The notes under the pieces are model-generated. The model was not told where the DNA came from and did no database searches. It saw only the letters and a list, made by a program, of their open reading frames with translations. 64,000 nt of DNA from the NCBI GenBank assembly GCA_026874595.1, contig CM049316.1, positions 52,461,676 through 52,525,675 of the forward strand, given 5' to 3'. Positions 1 through 12,520 of the stretch are shown here, in pieces. The position numbers and the translations under genes were made by a program. The stretch comes from Sipunculus nudus (lineage: Eukaryota > Annelida > Sipuncula > Golfingiida > Sipunculidae). Every line of letters starts with the position of its first letter. Position 1 is the first letter of the stretch.

Positions 1-388
1 AATAAAAATCAAAACAAATATGTCTTACACTTGTGAAAACTGTTATTTTCCTAATTGAGGGTATCCATGCAATTTCTTTTGAAGTACCCGCCCCTTCGCG
101 GCTGACGGTGATTGAGCGATAATGAGTGAATTCAGCAATGTGTAGCACACAAGGTACATTAATGACGCGGTTTTGCGGACTTTAGTCGCAGGATTAACCT
201 ATCTAGTCAATATAACGGAAAAATAAAAATAAATTAAAACTTTTACTGGGCAATTAAGATGCAAGACGACACGTCTGTTTGGGTTTCTTTCCTGAACGGT
301 CCAATTTTACCGCGTCATCCCTCAGCCAGCGGTGACGCACTGACGCTGCAAACTTTTCTCACCCAATCGCGTCTACTTTTACATCGGC

Positions 389-474
389 AAGGTTCACGTG
401 ACTGGGTCTGGCGTGTTTACTTTGTAAAGTCTTTTAAATGGACAAGGTTCACGTGACTAAGTCTGGCGTGTTTA
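389..474. repeat. Short near-identical direct repeat, 31 bp x2
   Basis: AAGGTTCACGTGACTGGGTC at 389 and AAGGTTCACGTGACTAAGTC at 444 continue alike to GGCGTGTTTA (two differences), 55 bp apart. Each copy contains the E-box CACGTG. Confidence 0.85.
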
Positions 475-992
475 TTTTAGAGGCATCATGAGATGCAGTG
501 CCGACTGGCGGTCGAATTATTCTTTTTTTTGGGGGGGGGGGGTGTTTGTTGGAGTTACCTGGAAACATCCTTTCACGTCATGCAATATATGTATATGCAT
601 TAGAAGGGATTCTTTCCCGCAGGGATCAGAAACAACGAGAACACGTACTGATAGTACTTAGATAGTAGAACAACAATTCATTACATATAGAATATATATG
701 CAAATTAATGTAAACAAATCGTTATTAACAAGAATATAAAATAACGGAAAATCAATATTTTTATTGTTGGAAAGGTGTTTTTTAAATGTGCTATTGGGAT
801 AATGCACATAATACCAAAGTTTATAAACGTGGGAAAACGATACTAAACTGTGAAGTAACACCAAAGAAACATGTTTTTCACAGTACATTTTAATGTATGT
901 TATGTTATTCAAATATATAGGCCTACGTATGTCCAACAAAGCCTACCAAAATTATGCCTAGTTACTATGATATCATAGCAGTACATTCTGGT

Positions 993-1138
993 ATCTTAGA
1001 GGAAAATTGCACGTACATATCTTTATGCACTTACTTATCCAGGTCTTCAATTTGCACTTTATTTCATCTTAGAGGAAAATTGCACGTACATATCTTTATG
1101 CACTTACTTATCCAGGTCTTCAATTTGCACTTTATTTC
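993..1138. repeat. Exact 73-bp tandem duplication
   Basis: Positions 993-1065 and 1066-1138 are identical 73-bp copies starting ATCTTAGAGGAAAATTGCAC. Identity with no substitution implies a recent duplication. Confidence 0.95.
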
Positions 1139-3904
1139 AGTGACATTTAAATGAAGCATAATTACGTTATGAAATTAATATAAAATGGAAATATAATATA
1201 TAATTACATTTATTCAATTCAACTTCACTTGAAGAAAAGTAGGAAATTTATTTAATAATTTTGAGACGCACAATTCCTTGGTTAACTATAGATGTATACA
1301 CGAGACCTAACTTCAAATCATATCTAATCTGGTAACCTCCGTATGCAACTTTGTACATTTAAGCCTTCATATAGTCAGAATGCACAAGTCATGCATTGCT
1401 GATAAAACTTCAGCTTCAGCAGGAATGCATGCGGTCTCCCCAGGCTGCAAGGTGGTGATTTCACGGAGATGCAGAGTTCCAGTTAATCATAAAACAACAT
1501 GCAGCAACAATTCAATAATTCTAAAGAAGCGCCTGGAATGTTCCAAAAACTTCTAATAAGTTATGATCCCTTGGGTGTTTGTTTATTTATTTATTTTGTA
1601 TTCACCAGTCCCGTCAGCTGTAGAGAAGCGGACCATGACCTACACCTTGCAATTATACATGTCGTTCGGTTCCCGAACATTGTAAATGATATCCTTTGTT
1701 GATTAATGTAATAGGTGCCAATTTAAAGTAGTAAATTCCACTCCGAATCCCTGCCTGGTTGGCCACATGATGTGTGCTGTCTTTCCGCTAAAATCTTCTG
1801 TGTGATAAGAAAATTTCCGTGTGCTAATAAAACTGTCAATCAAACGTGAAAATGACAAGGTAGGGTGGGTAAAAATAGAAGCCGACACCTTGTGGTATTT
1901 TAGGTCTTCGAAAGGGGCAAGTTTGAGACAAAGCCATCAAACATTTTGCAATATAGATATATTTGTATACCTGCGTCTTTTAAATCTTATCTTACAGCAA
2001 TGGAAAGGTACAATTATATTTCAGTCTAATTTGTCCACCTGCATGGTTTCTCGTCATTTTGAATACACCATGCGCATGCATATCGAAAGTCCGCATCTTC
2101 AGTCTTTATATTTTACTTTCACTGTGTCACCGTCACTATATATATACACGCTATAGCTTCTAATTTAAGATTGGCAAATGCATTTTATTCATTTGTCCTG
2201 CATGTATCATGACTGAGACTGACTCCGCCGTATGACTTTAAAGGATTATCATGACCAAGACACATTTTCCATATTTAATCCCTGGGCCATGCATGCACGG
2301 TGACTGGGTTTTGAGAGCGATATCAATATAAAGCGGCGTTTATACCGGGCGCACGGTATATGCGATATATATGCAGGTGGTCTGCGGTATACACTATGTA
2401 TTTTTTATGAATATAGGCAGCGAATGAAACCGATTTGAGAAATTGACATGGATGAATTGTAAAAAGGAGTTATAAGTTCTGGTATTAGTGGTAAGATTTT
2501 ATGTTAAAAAGGTACAAACATTTAACGCAGTACTATTCCTTACAACAATGAATAGCCTGTTATAGGCAAACATGTATTACCAAAAAAAATATTTACTTCA
2601 ATTCATAATATAATAGGTTATAGTTTTATAATTTCATTTGCTATGTGCCATATATATTTAAGGATGTTTTGCAGCTCCTCCCAAAAACTGTTTCACTGGC
2701 AGTGACAGTGCTTTTTTCAATCACTAATGAAAATTATAATACGCACATACTATATACATGTGTATATATATAGGCCTATATACACACACATGCACACACA
2801 AAAGCGCGCACACGTGCACGTACACATGTAGCCTATACATATACAGAAAGTACTACACATATACAAATTTGTAAAATCTGTTCAGTATGTGTTGAAACCG
2901 TATTAATACATATTTGTTCAAGCGTATAAGTCACTTACTGTCTTGTCTTACATATTCAAGGATCTGGGTGTAAGCGTGCAGTTCCACGTACGTCGTTTAA
3001 TAATTACATCAATATTTCATGAAGTATATTATCATTATATTTTACACTGGAAAATTAACTATATCCATAAATTATCTGGCTCTTTCCAAGTTAAGACGGT
3101 ATCAATTTTATTTTCAATTCATAAAGTCTCTTAGAATGATTGACAGTTCTTGTGCACGGCCGATTGTGCCCAATAACGATTGTACATAGAATGTTTGGCA
3201 CAGAAATGATCACTAGTAAACAATCAGACATCACATATATATACGACATGATATATGACAGTATCTTCGATTTTTATTTATGAAAATATGTTAATATTTA
3301 AAATAAATACTCATCTTATTATATGAAATCGGTAAAACATGGTTTTCCAGTGCCATTACATGACACAATTAGGAGGTCACTCAGATCACGTGCGTGGTGT
3401 CTGTCAAACGCGTCAGTCAGTCGGACGGCGATCATTGGTCACAAGTTAAACCAATAAAAAAAGGGATAATATATGATCTTGGAAATATTTAACGGAAGTT
3501 AACTCTGTAAACACATCGCACTTGGTTTTCTCACTGGAATTGATAGCCAACATTTAGTGATTTACCGATTTCTTATGAATTTAGCGAAAGTGTCTGATTT
3601 TACTCTCGCAGGCGACATGTGACCAGGGCCCACGTAACAAGGCCACGTGAGTGAAAGTCAATCATTTTTATTTTTTTCCAACAAGTCGGCGTCCGCGCCA
3701 GTTTGGATCTTGGTCACATGTTAGAACAACTCTTGACGTTCTGCTCTTTCATTTAAGTACAAATATGATAGATGACAATAGATATTTCACCCCCAAAACT
3801 TGCCCCAAATACGGGAATGTAAAATGGGCTTTAGCGCGCCCTGGCGGGCGCCTTTGAATTCTAGGCCTGTGACAAACCGTGCGCCCGCCAAGGCGGTATT
3901 GGAG

Positions 3905-5011
3905 TTTAAAGGCTTAATGTCTGCAGTATGAACGTGAATGTAGGTGGCGCCACCTGTCATAAAATCAAGAAAGCTATCTAGGAAGTATACGCATGCCGAA
4001 TTACAGGTAATTTGGTCAAACCACTGCAGTGATATGAGTGATTTTAACCAAAGGCAAACAAACAGATGGACGCTGTGCAAAAATGGCTGCAGGTGGCGCC
4101 ACCATTTTTGTGTCTGTTATAAAGCTATCCAAGGGCTACATTTGTGTAAAAACTTTTTCCTGATTGGTTTCCTGATTGGTTGAATGAGTCCGGAGATATA
4201 AGCATGGATGTCTACAGCGTGAACGTGAATGTAGGTGGCGCCACCTGTAATAAAATCAAGAAAGCTATGCGGGATGTATACGCATGCCAAATTTCAGGTA
4301 ATTTGGTCAAACCACTGCAGAGATATGAGTGATTTTAACCCAAGGCAGACAAACAGATGGACGCTGTGCAAAAATGGCTGCAGGTGACGCCACCATTTTT
4401 GTGTATGTTATAAGCTATCCAAGGGCTACATTTGTGTAAAAACTTTTTCCTGATTGGTTTCCTGATAGGTTGAACGAGTCCGGAGATATAAGCATGGATG
4501 TCTACAGCGTGAACGTGAATGTAGGTGGCGCCACCTGTCATAAAATCAAGAAAGCTATCTAGGAAGTATAAGCATGCCGAATTTCAGGTAATTTGGTCAA
4601 ACCACTGCAGAGATATGAGTGATTTTAACCTAAGGCAGACAAACAGATGGACGCTGTGCAAAAATGGCTGCAGGTGGGGCCACCATTTTTGTGTATGTTA
4701 TAAAGCTATCCAAGGGCTACATTTGTATAAAAATTTTTTTCCTGATTGGTCAAATGCTTCCAAAGATATTTGGGTTTATGTGTCGAAACAGACGCACAAA
4801 CGGACACTGGGCAGAGAGGAAAGGACAGAGGTCAAGGTCACTTGGGTTAGGCACCAGTTCATATGTGACCCAATAATTTGTGCAAGTTTCGGAAAAATCC
4901 GTCCAGTAGCCTCAGAGGGGTTCTCCGGAAACAAACGCCGCGGCAGCGGCGGAACCTGGTCAAAAACATAGTATCCGCAAAACTTCGTTTTGGCGGATAC
5001 AATAACGGGAC
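3905..5011. mobile_element. Family A element, copy 1 (pearl/HINE-like)
   Basis: 2.8 tandem copies of a roughly 290-bp unit (starts at 3931, 4222, 4512). Each unit holds two GGTGGCGCCACC-type palindromes, one in GTAGGTGGCGCCACCTGTCA context and one in GCAGGTGGCGCCACCATTTT. A 3' tail has GACGCACAAACGGACACTGG, then a terminal hairpin GTATCCGC...GCGGATAC at 4971-5000. The 5' end is not clear; a GC-rich palindrome lies just before at 3835-3900. Open frames at 3944-4183 and 4525-4971 are repeat artefacts. Confidence 0.75.
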
Positions 5012-6029
5012 GCAAGAGTTAACAGAGAAGTGATCAGTATAAAAATGTTTAATAGATTGAGATATGATATGCTTTATAAGAGAAACGGTGTCTTATTTTG
5101 TACTGTGTATTTTGATTGTGGCATAAAGCTTGGATAAAATATTAAAAATACATCAACAATAGTTGGTTGATATCGCTACCGTTTATTATGTAGACCAATA
5201 TTTTTCTATTTTCTGTGAAAAAAAAGCAAATATAAGTTGTGGCAAAAATACCGTTCAAGGTCCAATTTTGGCGTTCAAACTCGGGGAATGTCATTAATTT
5301 GTATACATTCTATACTTTGAAATGCACCCGCGACGCGCGGGTCACGATACAGGCGCTTATCTTCAACCAACTAGTAAAATATAATGAAATTCAGGAAATA
5401 TATAAAATTCAAGCTTCATAATCATATGAGACGTCCCGTCCATGCAGACCTTGACCAGCTACATCAAGCTCGCTTTGTATAAACCGGCACGCCCCCCAGC
5501 CCCACCCCATCCAGACCTCGCTCATTACAACCATAATCTTTCCTGAGCGGGTATTCCCCGGTTTCGGACGTTTGCGGATATTCCCCGACTTCAGTCTTTT
5601 TACGGGTGTTCCCCGAAGACTTTCACAGCTTCAAAAATAAGTATTTGTAATCCTGTGTGAGACGAAGTAATTCCGTTTCTGATGCCAGACTACTTGGAAG
5701 CTTGCTTGCGCAATCACACGTGACCCTGAGTTGACACGAAAGCAAGGCAGAATGGACATTGGAGGGTTTTCCTTAATTTCTCGAACAAAGTCGCAATGGC
5801 CCAGTGTTTGGTTTGGTAGGAGAACATGGGGACTGATGTGCTGCTGAATATAGAATTTCGGACGGACAGACGGACGGACAAAGGACCATCACCACAGCTC
5901 AGATGACTTACAATCAGCTAAGCTGAATAAAAATAAAAATATGCTCAAAATGAAGGTGGAAAAGCTTTCTCATCTGAAAATGTTGGCACTCTTTTGGGGT
6001 ACAAAAAAGTATTTGTTATAAAACGGTAT
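5012..6029. other. Mixed sequence with a family C 3' end
   Basis: No gene seen. 5316-5345 has a CACCCGCGACGCGCGGGTC hairpin. 5547-5617 has three NF-kB-like GGGTATTCCCC motifs. 5700-5930 is a truncated family C tail with GGACGGACAGACGGACGGAC and a variant GCTCAGATGACTTACAATC end. Confidence 0.6.
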
Positions 6030-8067
6030 TTTTGTGAACCTGTGCAATGGGATATACATCAGGTATAATGCTTCCATGCGGGACCATTACTTTTCAAGGA
6101 TATGTGTGACACTTATATGACTATGTACAATGCAGGTACTAAACATTTTGAACCCGAGCATGAGCACTAATTACACAATCGTCATTCCTGAAATATCGGC
6201 ATGGATGTACACAACACAAAATAATCGTAGGTGGCCCCCACCAGTTATGTGTACGAGAAAGCCTTCGGCGATGTATGGACATGCAAAATTTCAGGCAGAT
6301 ACTTAAAACCACTCTTGAGCTACATGCAAAGAAACATGAAACCCCAAAACAATTGTAGGTGGCACCACAAGTCTTGTATATAATAAACCATCCGAGATGT
6401 ATGGACATGTAAAATTTCAGGCTGATATGTCAAATCACTCCTGAGAATTGAGACTGACATACACTGTGCAAGATAATTGTAGGTGGTGCTACCAGTCTTG
6501 TATATGACGAAGCTATCCTATATGAATAGAATTGCACTATTTCAGGATGATATATCAAATCTCTCCTGAGAAATAAGCAGGGACATACACTGTGCAAAAA
6601 TCATTTTAGGTGGCGACACCAGTCTTGTGAACGAGAAGGCCATCAAAGACAGGCCTGTCCATGAGTTAGGTCCACTCAGCTGACCAGGCTCAGCTGAGAA
6701 AAGCAGTTGTCCCTAAATAAATGGTGACTAAGTGCCAGGTGTAGTTACTGCACTGAGTGATCTCTTGACCTTTACCTGGCTGCACTAAGTGAACTCTTGA
6801 CCTATTGCAAAATCTGTTACAGTTGGCAGTCTGCCAAAGCTATGAACAGATCCAGAATAAAACTTGGCCAGTTGCCAAGTATGTTTATACATACTGAAAG
6901 ACTTTGGCTACAATGTTTTTTTTTTTCAAGCTGAATATATATATAAGAAACTTTTATCAAAAAGTTTAAACTAATAACAGATGCCTATTGAAAGGAAAAT
7001 CAGAATACAGATATATTTCTTTCATGGATTTATCTTACAAATAAGCTGGATACGGACACCAATCATGTATGTTGCCTGTACAGCATTGCTGATATACCCA
7101 GAGAGCTCACGTTTGTTTATAGATCAATCTACTAGCTATGTCAACTGAAGTGTTTCACAGTCCTTACTTTGTTAAAAGGTCCAATAATTCTGCCAAAAAT
7201 CAGTTAAGTAAACTTGAACAAAGGCCACCTAAAAATCATTTTTGTGCAATGTTACAGGGGCTAAAACAACAGTTTTTCAGAAGAAGACTATTGCAGCTCT
7301 CCATTTAAAATTGGCTAACTATTGGCCATAAGACCAACTTCAGCTTTCTATGTCTCTACCAAAAATCAATGAACCCAATCTATTTTTATACAATGGAAAG
7401 AACCCTACCCTAAGATAATTATTGTGAAAAATTAAACCATTCAGCTTGACAGCTTCATCATAAACATTTTTAAGCTGAAAGGTTAAAATTACGAGGTTTT
7501 TGCCTGTAAAAGCAGGGGTAAAAACTTGGTGATGGTAGCTCCTGTTGTTTCTCAGATGGTTATGTTAGTATGCTTACTTGGCCAAATAACTAAGTTCAAA
7601 TTCCTGTAACTCAGCCAAAATTCATCGAACCTAAACCATTGAACAAACATGAGAAAGCTAATTCCCATTATCTTTCTGTGAAATATTAAACAATTTGGCG
7701 GAATGATTTTGAAGAAGAAAATTTTCAAATGTTTTCAAGCTTTTCCCCCATAAAATGTAAATCCCATGCAAGTGGCACCACAAAAAGCTCAATCCCACAA
7801 CATTTGATATATGATTGATTTTTGCATAAAATTTGGGGATGCTAGCTCCTACTGTTCCTGAGAAATTAAGGCTTAATTTACTGACCCCCCCCCCCCCCAC
7901 ACACACACACACATAAAAGGTTGGTGCAAGTGGCGCCACCAATACCTAAAAATCAAATATGATTCATGTGTCCAAGATTCGCATAAAATTTGATGATGAC
8001 AGCTAAAGCCATTTCTGAGATAAAAGAGATTTCTTACAGAAGGTGAAACAATCATACACATGCAAAA
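6030..8067. mobile_element. Family E element, copy 1
   Basis: Begins with a GAACCTGTGCAATGGGAT start shared with 39825. It contains units GTAGGTGGC-CACCAGTC...TGCAAAATTTCAGG (6230, 6355, 6479, 6605) and the CTGCACTAAGTGAACTCTTG block also found at 40919 and 40985. It also has AGTGGCGCCACCAATACCT at 7929 and a poly-C plus CA tract at 7885-7913. It stops just short of the PFDN4 3' UTR. No coding capacity recognised. Confidence 0.65.
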
Positions 8068-8078
8068 AGAGACAAATA

Positions 8079-8084
8079 TTTATT
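8079..8084 (-). terminator. PFDN4: Candidate PFDN4 polyadenylation signal AATAAA
   Basis: AATAAA lies on the minus strand about 160 bases after the PFDN4 stop codon. It is the first such hexamer met in the 3' UTR, and cleavage would fall near 8060. The 3' UTR appears unique down to the edge of the family E repeat. Confidence 0.55.
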
Positions 8085-8242
8085 TCCATTGATTTGGATA
8101 TTAATGATACACTTCCTAATTGCTAGACAGTACACAATTCAGACTTCATAGCGAGATTACACACTTCAGGCTTTGTAGAGAGGTCACATCTGGACTTAAA
8201 ACAAGATGCAGATAAAAGGCAGAAACGATTATATATCCTCCA

Positions 8243-8444
8243 TTATTCTTCCTCTGCATCTAGATTGATGTTATTTCCAAATTTGGCGTACAATGTGACC
8301 TTAAGATCTGACAACACTTGCTTGTGTCTCTCACAATTTTCCTCAAGGTCACTAATGTCCTTTTCAAGGTCACTCTTGGCATTTTCTAGCATCTGGTTTG
8401 TACTTTCCAGTGAAGACAGGACAAACACCTCCCCAATCTGGTAT
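8243..8444 (-). CDS. PFDN4: Prefoldin subunit 4, exon 4 (hairpin, second helix, stop)
   Basis: This is the last coding exon: 202 nt, with the first base completing the split proline, then 66 codons and TAA at 8243-8245. It encodes YQIGEVFVLSSLESTNQMLE, an acidic/basic coiled-coil helix, and the family-signature C-terminus LKVTLYAKFGNNINLDAEEE (human LYAKFGSNINLEADES). The second helix packs against the first in the prefoldin tentacle. The exon begins just after an AC dinucleotide with TCCTTAAC about ten bases upstream. This is a U12-type acceptor and branch site, and no pyrimidine tract is present. The reading frame is intact and no residues look damaged, so the gene is likely functional. The 3' UTR runs toward 8060, where a dispersed repeat begins. 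Confidence 0.95.
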
Positions 8445-8630
8445 GTACTGACAGTTAAGGACCATCAAATAAAACTTTGCAACATACTAGATTCCAATCT
8501 ATTTATTTAACAATTTCTGTAAAAGAAATTTACCATACAATGAGCTTAAAGCATGATACTAATTGTTGATATAATTTAGTGATGGCTAATTTGTTTATAT
8601 AACTGGAATATTAAACACTAATCTTTAAGA

Positions 8631-9013
8631 AAACAAGGGACCCAAGGGTCACTGTGCTCAGCTGAAGTTAATCTGGAAGGTAAAATTCAAAATAATATAA
8701 AATGGAGATAAAAGTCCGAGAGGAAGAAGTAATATAGGCCATGGTTGGTTGATATGATTGGTTTGTATTGATGAGTAAGAAATTGGTGCAAATAATATTT
8801 TGTGACCTGACCATGTGTTTCCTAATGTTTAAACTGAAGCATGTGAGCAGTTTGTGAACATATGATCTGTACTAATACTATTACATTGATCATTGGTTGG
8901 CTTTTTGATAAACTGTTGACAGTTCAGCAGTTTACACATTTGTTCAATCAGATTTTGTTCAATCAGAAATTGTTCAATCACATTTGTTCAATCAATTTTT
9001 TTTAATATATTAT

Positions 9014-9070
<57 letters not shown>

Positions 9071-10330
9071 GTGTGTGTGTCAGGTGTGTGTGTGTGTGGG
9101 GGGGGTGGAATGTTGGGAGTTATAAAATCTCTGTAAATACATACAGGATAATCACTAAATTCAACAGTGCTTACAGGATAAAAAAGTTCATTCCCAAATT
9201 AGTGAATAGTTAACTAGGGTCTCAAGCACATGGGTCTCGTCACTCAGCTGAATTTGTCAATAAGGATATTTTTCAAGAAGTCCTTCAGAAAGATGGTCCT
9301 GTGGCCTTAACCAATGAATCTGGGAACTTATCATCCTTTAACTTGCAGCTTATATATTATTGTAACAATCTTTAAAAAGAATGGTGGGTCAGGTGACCTT
9401 GACCTCTGACCAGGTAACCTCAAAATCTACAGATTTCTTCCACATTGGGCAAGTACCATTGAATGAAAGATGGAAAATTGTGACGAAAAGTTTAATTTAC
9501 AGTGCATCCACAATCTTTTGGAAGTTGTGGCTCCTGTGACCTTCACCTTTGACCTCTGGGCCCTGAAAATCAAGATGTTTCTTACTTAAGTGGTTGGTCA
9601 TAAATAAATCAAGTTTGAAGCCAATCTGTCTATCCAAACCAGAATTATCATCCCTAAACTAATTTGTGAATGGATGGGCCCTTTGACCTTGACCTTTGAA
9701 CCTATTACCCACAAAATCTTAAAGAATCTTCTTCTATTGGCAAGTGAGCAAAGATGGAAGGTTTGTGATGAAAGGTTTGCCTTGAAATGCATACAAATTC
9801 CTTTTAAAAAATGGCTCCTGTGACCTTGACTTATGACCTTTGGACCTTTGAACCCCAAAATCGACAGGATTCTTACTTTAGTGGTAAGCCATTTATAAGT
9901 TAGGTTTGAGATCAATATGTCAAACATAACTGGAATTATCATCTGGAAACTAATTTGTGATCAAATGGCCCTTGTGACCTTGACATTTGACCTAGTGACC
10001 CTAAATTAATTTATGATCTCCCCATACTGCCAAGTCAGCTAAATACGCAAGATGGAAAGTTTGGGATGAAAAGCTTGGCTTGAAATGCAACCAGGATCTG
10101 TGAGTGCTGTGACCTTGACCTTTGACCTGACACAAAATCATACAGGTTCTTGTTTAAGTGGTGGGCCATTGGTAAGTCAAGTTTGAAATCAATATGTCAA
10201 TCCAATTTGGAGATATCATCTGGAAATAAATTTTTGTGGATGGATGGATGGACAGATGAACAAACAAGGTGATTACTATAGGGCATCCACTTCTGATCAA
10301 TAAACACAGCAGGTTTTGGGACACTAGATG
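8631..10330. mobile_element. Family C-type element with DR1-like core repeats, copy 1
   Basis: Starts AAACAAGGGACCCAAGGGTC...GTGCTCAGCTGA at 8631. It has an (AT)n tract at 9016-9067. Six core units of about 135-155 bp follow, each holding a TGACCTTGACC/TTTGACC block (near 9406, 9539, 9686, 9822, 9977, 10111). After GGATGGATGGATGGACAGATG it ends in a diverged tail. Lies in PFDN4 intron 3. Confidence 0.7.
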
Positions 10331-10374
10331 GAGTCCCAGCTGAGAAACTGACATGATTGTTGTCATTTTATAGT

Positions 10375-10924
10375 AAAAAAAAGGGACCCAGTGGTCACTG
10401 TGCTCAGCTGAAGTTGGCCTTGAAGGTAATAATCTAAAATAATATCAAACAGAGATAAAGTCTTACAGGAAAAGGTGATATAAGCCATGGCTGGTTGACA
10501 TGATTAGTTTGTATTGATGAGTAAGAAATTGTTGCAAATAATATTTTGTGACCAGACCATGTATTTTCTTATGCTAAAAATGAAGCAGTTTGTGAACATA
10601 AGATGTATATTACTACCATGATCATTTGTTGGCTTTTTGATAAATTGTTGACAGTTCAGTAGTTTACACATTTGTTCAATTGGATCTATTTTTTTATAGT
10701 ATATAATACTATATATGTGTATTTTTTTATTTTATAAAATACTGTTGAAATATAACTAATGTCCCAAGTCAACAGATGCAAGGACTTTGGTGTTGTTGTG
10801 GGGGTGGGGGATGAATGATGGGACTTACAGCATCTCTGTATTATTATAGTGTATATACATAGGGTTTTCACTTAATTCAACAATGCTTACAGGAAAAAAG
10901 TTCATTCACAATTAATTAATATTT
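10375..10924. mobile_element. Family C 5' part, copy 2
   Basis: AAGGGACCCAGTGGTCACTG at 10379 and the following 500 bp repeat the 5' portion of the copy at 8631 (GCTGAAGTTGGCC, TTTGTGAACATA, GTTCAGTAGTTTACACATTT). It is cut by the family E element starting at 10925. Confidence 0.65.
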
Positions 10925-11407
10925 AACAAGGCCTACAGGCCTAATGCAAACCTGTGCAAAGTTTGGGAGTATGAATGGAGGATTATTTTTTAAATTTAAT
11001 ATTGATCCTCTTATGTCCTGCATATTTACCTTAGTATGATGATTTCAGCAAAATGAACATTTCAGACCTGCAAGTTTCGGATTAGGACATTTTAAAACTA
11101 GGATGTATCAGTCAGGATATTTTGGATATGTTCTTTTTACCAGGGAGGATTATTGGGACAGATGAACAGGCATTTTGGCAGCATGGTTCCGGAGAAAATT
11201 TTTAATTGTTTTTAGCTTTTTCCCTATAAAATCTAAGAAATTGCAGTTAGCCAAGAAATAAGCAAAATCTGATAGGATTTTTTAGATGACATATTTTTTG
11301 CAAATAATTTGGTGATGCTAGCTCCTGCCCTTTTTGAGATAGTTATGATGGACGACGGACAACAGACAAGGCAACACCATCGCATAAGCTCACAGATTCA
11401 CTAAAAA
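10925..11407. mobile_element. Family E element, short complete copy
   Basis: Starts AACAAGGCCTACAGGCCTAA then TGCAAACCTGTGC. Ends ACCATCGCATAAGCTCACAG then ATTCACTAAAAAT. The start segment CTAATGCAAACCTGTG is the imperfect reverse complement of the end segment CACAG(G)TTCGCTAA, so the ends are short inverted repeats. A GGACGACGGAC tract precedes the 3' end. 483 bp. Confidence 0.7.
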
Positions 11408-11409
11408 TG

Positions 11410-12296
11410 CAAACCAAGTTTTTTCAAACAGTTGAAAGATATAGTTCCACCATTTTGCCTCTTGATGATGTGTCTAGATGTCTAGATGATGTGTCTAGAC
11501 ATCTAGACATGTTCTCTTGACACCAGGAAGAGCCAGGTCAGTTGCCATGGTGATGTCTGGACTGCACCTGGGTGCACTGTGTGACCTCTTGATTTGGGAT
11601 GATGAAACTTGGTATGTTGTCATATCTTTTTTCAAACACTGAAAGCCTTTTTCAATTGGCTACACTGCTTTTTTAAAGCTGCATTTACCCAATCTATTCT
11701 TATAAAACTGGCAGAACTCTACCATTGAATAATTTTTTCGAAAGTTTAAACCAATCAGCTTAACAGTTTCATCATAAAACAGTATATAAGCTAGAAGAGT
11801 CTAAAATTACATTTTTGCTTGTAAAAACAGATCAATGTAGGTGGTGTCACCAATACCTCAATTTCAGATATGACTTATGTGACAAACATTGGCATAAAAT
11901 TTAGTGATGATATCTCCAGCTATTTCTGCGATATTAATGGCAGTGTGCTTTTTTTGACAGATGACTAAGTTCAACTTCCTATAACTTGGCCGAAAATCTT
12001 CAAACTGGAACCATTCAAACAAACTTGAGAAAGATCATTTCTGGGATTATTTTTGTGAAATATTGGACAATTTGGCTGGACAGTTTCGGAGAAGAAGATT
12101 TTTTCCCTATAAAATCTAAATTAATGCAGATACACAATAATAAGCTTTAGGGCATCAAGTTTCACATGTGACTTATTCTTACAAGTAATTTGGAGCTACT
12201 GGCTCTAACGGTTTCTGACTTACAGCCATGGACGGCTACCAGCCAGCCATAGACGGTGAACGGACAACGCCATCGCATAAGCTCACAGGTTTGGTT
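11410..12296. mobile_element. Family E 3' portion
   Basis: Contains a GTAGGTGGTGTCACCAATAC unit at 11838, the text GGCATAAAATTTAGTGATGA and a GAACGGACAACGCCATCGCA end then TAAGCTCACAGGTTTGG. A TCTAGATGATGTGTCTAGAC palindrome-like cluster lies at 11470-11510. Confidence 0.55.
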
Positions 12297-12520
12297 GAAA
12301 AGAACAGACAGACTGGTAAACAAACTAATCTGATAATATATGAAGTTTCAATTATTTCTCAATTTTTTATTGTATCAAATTTTAAAGTTAACATCTGTAA
12401 TATTACACAACTGAATATACACGTTGTTTCAAATTTCAGACTTTAATAGCTTAAATCCATACACATTTAGCATTAGAAAAGTATTTCAGCAGTGCTCATA
12501 GTAAAAATTTTATATATTTA

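Larger units (their letters stand above)
1..3600. other. AT-rich non-coding stretch, no gene seen
   Basis: No frame here resembles a known protein and no splice-flanked coding block was found. Besides the two duplications listed, it holds a poly-G run (531-542), a CA/TG-rich patch (2759-2830) and a CpG-rich fragment at 90-190. It is intergenic sequence downstream of PFDN4. Confidence 0.7.

Noticed and set aside
4525-4971. 148-codon frame
   Set aside because: Lies over family A core repeats and tail; shifts and stops in the sister units show it is not conserved.
8445-8451. U2-type acceptor CAG just upstream of PFDN4 exon 4
   Set aside because: It would add a threonine not seen in relatives, needs a GT donor that is absent, and lacks a pyrimidine tract.
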